The notes beneath the pieces are model-generated. The model searched no databases. It was given only the letters and a program-made list of their open reading frames with translations, and had not been told where the DNA came from. From assembly GCA_002816585.1 (NCBI GenBank), contig MUCT01000023.1:1-15181 (forward strand): a DNA stretch of 15,181 nucleotides, written 5' to 3'. Positions 13,371 through 15,181 of the stretch are shown here, piece by piece; position 1 is the first letter of the stretch; each line of letters starts with the position of its first letter. Source of the stretch: SAR202 cluster bacterium Io17-Chloro-G6 (GTDB lineage: Bacteria; Chloroflexota; Dehalococcoidia; UBA3495). Both the position numbers and the translations under genes were made by a program.

Positions 13371-13769
13371 CTAGCTTATGGGCCGGGCGAACACAGAAAT
13401 CATGAGCACCAGAAACAGCACGCCCAACACGGCGCCGATCAGGATAATCCCGAGATTTGATTCCCGGGCGGGTTGCTCAACCTCTTCCCCTGGTCCCAGA
13501 CTTCCGTGATCCCGATTATCCAGGTCCATGTTTTCAGCGGGTTCCAGGTCTAACAAACTCCTGGCCTGCACTTCGTCGGACTCATATACTACAATGTCGT
13601 GGGGAAGATTGTAGGCCGAGCCCCAAAGACCGGGCCCGCCACGCAAGCAGCGAGTAAGGGCCGGAATGCCCATCCCTTGCAAACGTTGGACCGCAAGACG
13701 GGCCAGAGGCTCATTGTCGAACACGGCCACCCGTATCTGCTTTTCCTTGCGGCTTCTAGGTTGAGCCAT
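13371..13769 (-). CDS. DUF2007-type putative signal-transducing protein with C-terminal membrane anchor
   Basis: The 132-residue protein's N-terminal domain (about 10-76) resembles DUF2007: RVAVFDNEPLARLAVQRLQGMGIPAL, then a central GLWGSAYNLP loop and DIVVYESDEVQARSLL. An acidic, flexible linker follows (77-104), then one transmembrane helix (LGIILIGAVLGVLFLVLMI, about 106-125) and a very short tail. This predicts a cytosolic domain tethered to the membrane. DUF2007 proteins are called putative signal transducers, but no activity is proven. I chose ATG 13769: it lies 7 nt after the MaoC stop codon, and the longer frame to 13862 overlaps the MaoC gene and adds atypical residues. It is probably co-transcribed and coupled with the MaoC gene. 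Confidence 0.7.
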   Translation of the reverse strand: MAQPRSRKEKQIRVAVFDNEPLARLAVQRLQGMGIPALTRCLRGGPGLWGSAYNLPHDIVVYESDEVQARSLLDLEPAENMDLDNRDHGSLGPGEEVEQPARESNLGIILIGAVLGVLFLVLMISVFARPIS

Positions 13770-13776
13770 CAGTTTT

Positions 13777-14886
13777 TTAAGCCTTAGACGGCAGGGCCAC
13801 GGTGGCCGTACCCAAAGCTGATTTTTGGCCCCGCTGGTTATCGCACCACACTTCCAAGTCACACATACCTTGGCCGTGTTGTTGGTACTTCCGGGTTACT
13901 TTTCCCCGGCACCAGGTAACGTCGCCGTAAACGTTGGGCAACGTTAACCTGACGCTCAGGGCCTCGAGAGTCCCTTGGTCACCCATCCAGTTGGTGAGCA
14001 GGTTGCCTAGCCAAGAAATCCGGTCAATCCCCGAGTCGTGGGCGAAGGGGAAACCGAAAGCTTGAGCTACGTCGTCTCGCAGCAAAGACGCTTCCCAACT
14101 CTCCCAAGAACCGGTATCCTCGTCCAAGAAGGCAGCTTCTGTATGGCGTTGCCGGTACCTGAGAAAATGTTTGAAGCCCCGACTTGGACTGGTCGCCCCC
14201 AAGAATTGGATGACCTCTTCCGAGGTAAGCGGTCCCCGGACGATGGGAGTCAGGCTTTCCTCTTGGACCAAATCCTCCCAGAACCTCGTTTGGCTGCCCC
14301 GTATTTCTTCGTTGTCGTAGCCGTCCTCGGTTGCAACGGCCTCTGCCGGAGTCAGAATATGCTTCTTCCAATCCCGGTATTTCCCCGCCTCCACTGCTTG
14401 CGGCCGGCGTGTCCGCAAGACGTACGAAACCGCCTTGGCCACCGGCTCGCCACCAGCGCCGGTGAACAGCGTCTCGCCGGTCTGGAGGACCATTTGGCCG
14501 CAAAACCGGCCGGTTTTCTCTTCTACGCCGGTTAACTTGGAATGGGCTGACACGGTGTCTCCTTCGGCGAGTCGACGGTAGAATTCCCAGTCGCAGCCGC
14601 CGTAAATCACGTGGCAATCGGGGAATTTGGCGAAGAGGCAGGTATTGTCGACGCTATAGAGCCAGCATGGCGGAGCCACCACTCGGCCCTGGGAGCTGGT
14701 GGCGGCGTATTCGGCGTCCAGCCACAGGGGGTTTCGGTCGCCAATGCTCCTTGCCCAGCGCTTGACTGAAGGCGTTGACACTAAGGAATTGTGCTGGTTA
14801 CGGCGCAGTGGCACACCCACCAGTGCTTTGGCTAAAGCCAGAGCTTCCGGTGAGACGGCGGTGGATTGAGTGGGATTATAGGGCAT
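13777..14886 (-). CDS. MaoC-like / FAS1-type double-hotdog dehydratase
   Basis: The 369-residue protein has two hotdog halves. The N-terminal half (about 30-160) matches the FAS1-like dehydratase / MaoC N-terminal domain: RWARSIGDRNPLWLDAEYA with D50, N52 and P53, then VVAPPCWL, a GGCDWEFYRRLAEGD segment and VEEKTGRFCG. The C-terminal half (about 215-369) includes GPLTSEEVIQFLGA, ISWLGNLLTNWMGDQGTLEAL, TLPNVYGDVTWCRGKV and a terminal GTATVALPS. The family hydrates enoyl-CoA or dehydrates 3-hydroxyacyl-CoA type substrates. The start is ATG 14886, with only a weak ribosome binding site. Upstream on the same strand lies the C terminus of a second protein of the same type, so these may be duplicated genes or paired subunits. 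DUF2007 follows 7 nt downstream. Confidence 0.88.
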   Translation of the reverse strand: MPYNPTQSTAVSPEALALAKALVGVPLRRNQHNSLVSTPSVKRWARSIGDRNPLWLDAEYAATSSQGRVVAPPCWLYSVDNTCLFAKFPDCHVIYGGCDWEFYRRLAEGDTVSAHSKLTGVEEKTGRFCGQMVLQTGETLFTGAGGEPVAKAVSYVLRTRRPQAVEAGKYRDWKKHILTPAEAVATEDGYDNEEIRGSQTRFWEDLVQEESLTPIVRGPLTSEEVIQFLGATSPSRGFKHFLRYRQRHTEAAFLDEDTGSWESWEASLLRDDVAQAFGFPFAHDSGIDRISWLGNLLTNWMGDQGTLEALSVRLTLPNVYGDVTWCRGKVTRKYQQHGQGMCDLEVWCDNQRGQKSALGTATVALPSKA

Positions 14887-14908
14887 ATTTGGCTAAGGAC
14901 CTGTAAGT

Positions 14909-14981
14909 TCACCGCAGAGAACGCGGACGCCGCAGAGAAACGCAACTGAAATCCGTTTTGGCTCTGCGCACTCTGCGGTGA
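14909..14981. repeat. Inverted repeat with CGCAGAG-type arms
   Basis: TCACCGCAGAG (14909-14919) pairs with CTCTGCGGTGA (14971-14981). A second CGCAGAG (14931-14937) can pair with CTCTGCG (14962-14968), around a loop with CAACTGAAATCCG. It lies between the two tandem MaoC-type genes. It is the same style of element as 8505-8590 (repeated G/C-CAGAG units facing CTCTG-C/G units). Confidence 0.7.
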
Positions 14982-14996
14982 GGAGCGTCATAGAAT

Positions 14997-15181
14997 TTAC
15001 GCTGGCTCTGTGAATGAGGTTTCGGGCCTGAATGGAGGCTCCAATGGCTGACCTTCGGAGTGCCGGTCAAAGGGCAGGGACACTACGGCGCTTCCGGGCA
15101 TAATAATCTCGTTTCGCTGGTTCACCGCCCACATCTCGCATTGAACCAAGTGGAAGCCGTTTTCCACCCATTTGCGCTGGA
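14997..15181 (-). CDS. C-terminal end of a second MaoC-like dehydratase (partial)
   Basis: On the minus strand an open frame enters from the window end and stops at TAA 14999-14997, giving 60 residues. The start KWVENGFHLVQCEMWAVNQR, followed by NEIIMPGSAVVSLPF, matches the last strand pair of MaoC-type proteins. The equivalent in the neighbouring gene is MCDLEVWCDNQRGQKSALGTATVALP. A 25-residue Pro-rich tail follows. It is too short for a start codon inside the window. It probably forms one transcript with the downstream MaoC gene, 110 nt away across an inverted repeat. Confidence 0.7.
   Translation of the reverse strand, partial: QRKWVENGFHLVQCEMWAVNQRNEIIMPGSAVVSLPFDRHSEGQPLEPPFRPETSFTEPA

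Noticed and set aside
14024..14617. 197-residue open frame on the minus strand
   Set aside because: Arg-rich composition in a different frame of the MaoC gene, with no family resemblance; a shadow frame.

Overview
The window looks like a piece of a free-living bacterial chromosome of moderately high GC, most likely from Chloroflexota (Dehalococcoidia / SAR202-like lineages). This is an inference from gene content: an F420-type luciferase-like oxidoreductase, two isocitrate lyase/PEP mutase family enzymes, FAS1/MaoC-type dehydratases, a GYD protein, a maleylpyruvate-isomerase-type DinB protein and a ComB homologue, all lying between ordinary housekeeping genes. No rRNA, tRNA, CRISPR array, transposase or phage gene was seen.

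Layout. 1-464: 3' part of comB (+). 696-2965: a FAD-dependent DAO-family oxidoreductase and a DinB/maleylpyruvate-isomerase-like protein (both -), separated by a repeat-rich 323-bp spacer. 3164-4045: a haloalkane dehalogenase of the LinB/DhaA type with its full active site (+), followed by repeats and a possible 58-residue lipoprotein. 4488-6668: housekeeping operon mnmA-rnhB-yraN (-) with a perfect 21-bp-arm palindrome between mnmA and rnhB. 6928-9518: zinc-ribbon/DUF4234 membrane protein, LLM oxidoreductase and an ICL/PEPM enzyme lacking the usual catalytic Cys (all +). 9765-11588: a second ICL/PEPM enzyme with that Cys, a GYD protein and a cupin gene broken by one in-frame TAG (all -, probable operon). 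11776-13114: a type II haloacid-dehalogenase-like HAD protein followed 7 nt later by a degenerate 2H-phosphoesterase-like protein (-). 13371-15181: two tandem MaoC-type dehydratases, the upstream one running off the window end, plus a DUF2007 protein with a C-terminal membrane anchor (-).

Functionally, most accessory genes look like single-step catabolic enzymes: C-halogen cleavage, C-C lysis of 2-hydroxydiacid-like substrates, amine or hydroxy-acid oxidation, F420/FMN redox and enoyl hydration. They suggest an organism that degrades varied organic compounds.

The most striking non-coding feature is a family of paired, inverted repeats with ~25-nt arms (core TTCGACAAGCTCA). There are five elements in the window, two of them about 90% identical over ~160 nt. 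All three convergent gene junctions carry at least one, and the fifth lies between two co-directional genes. Further inverted-repeat families lie at 1971-2091, 8505-8590, 11734-11755 and 14909-14981.
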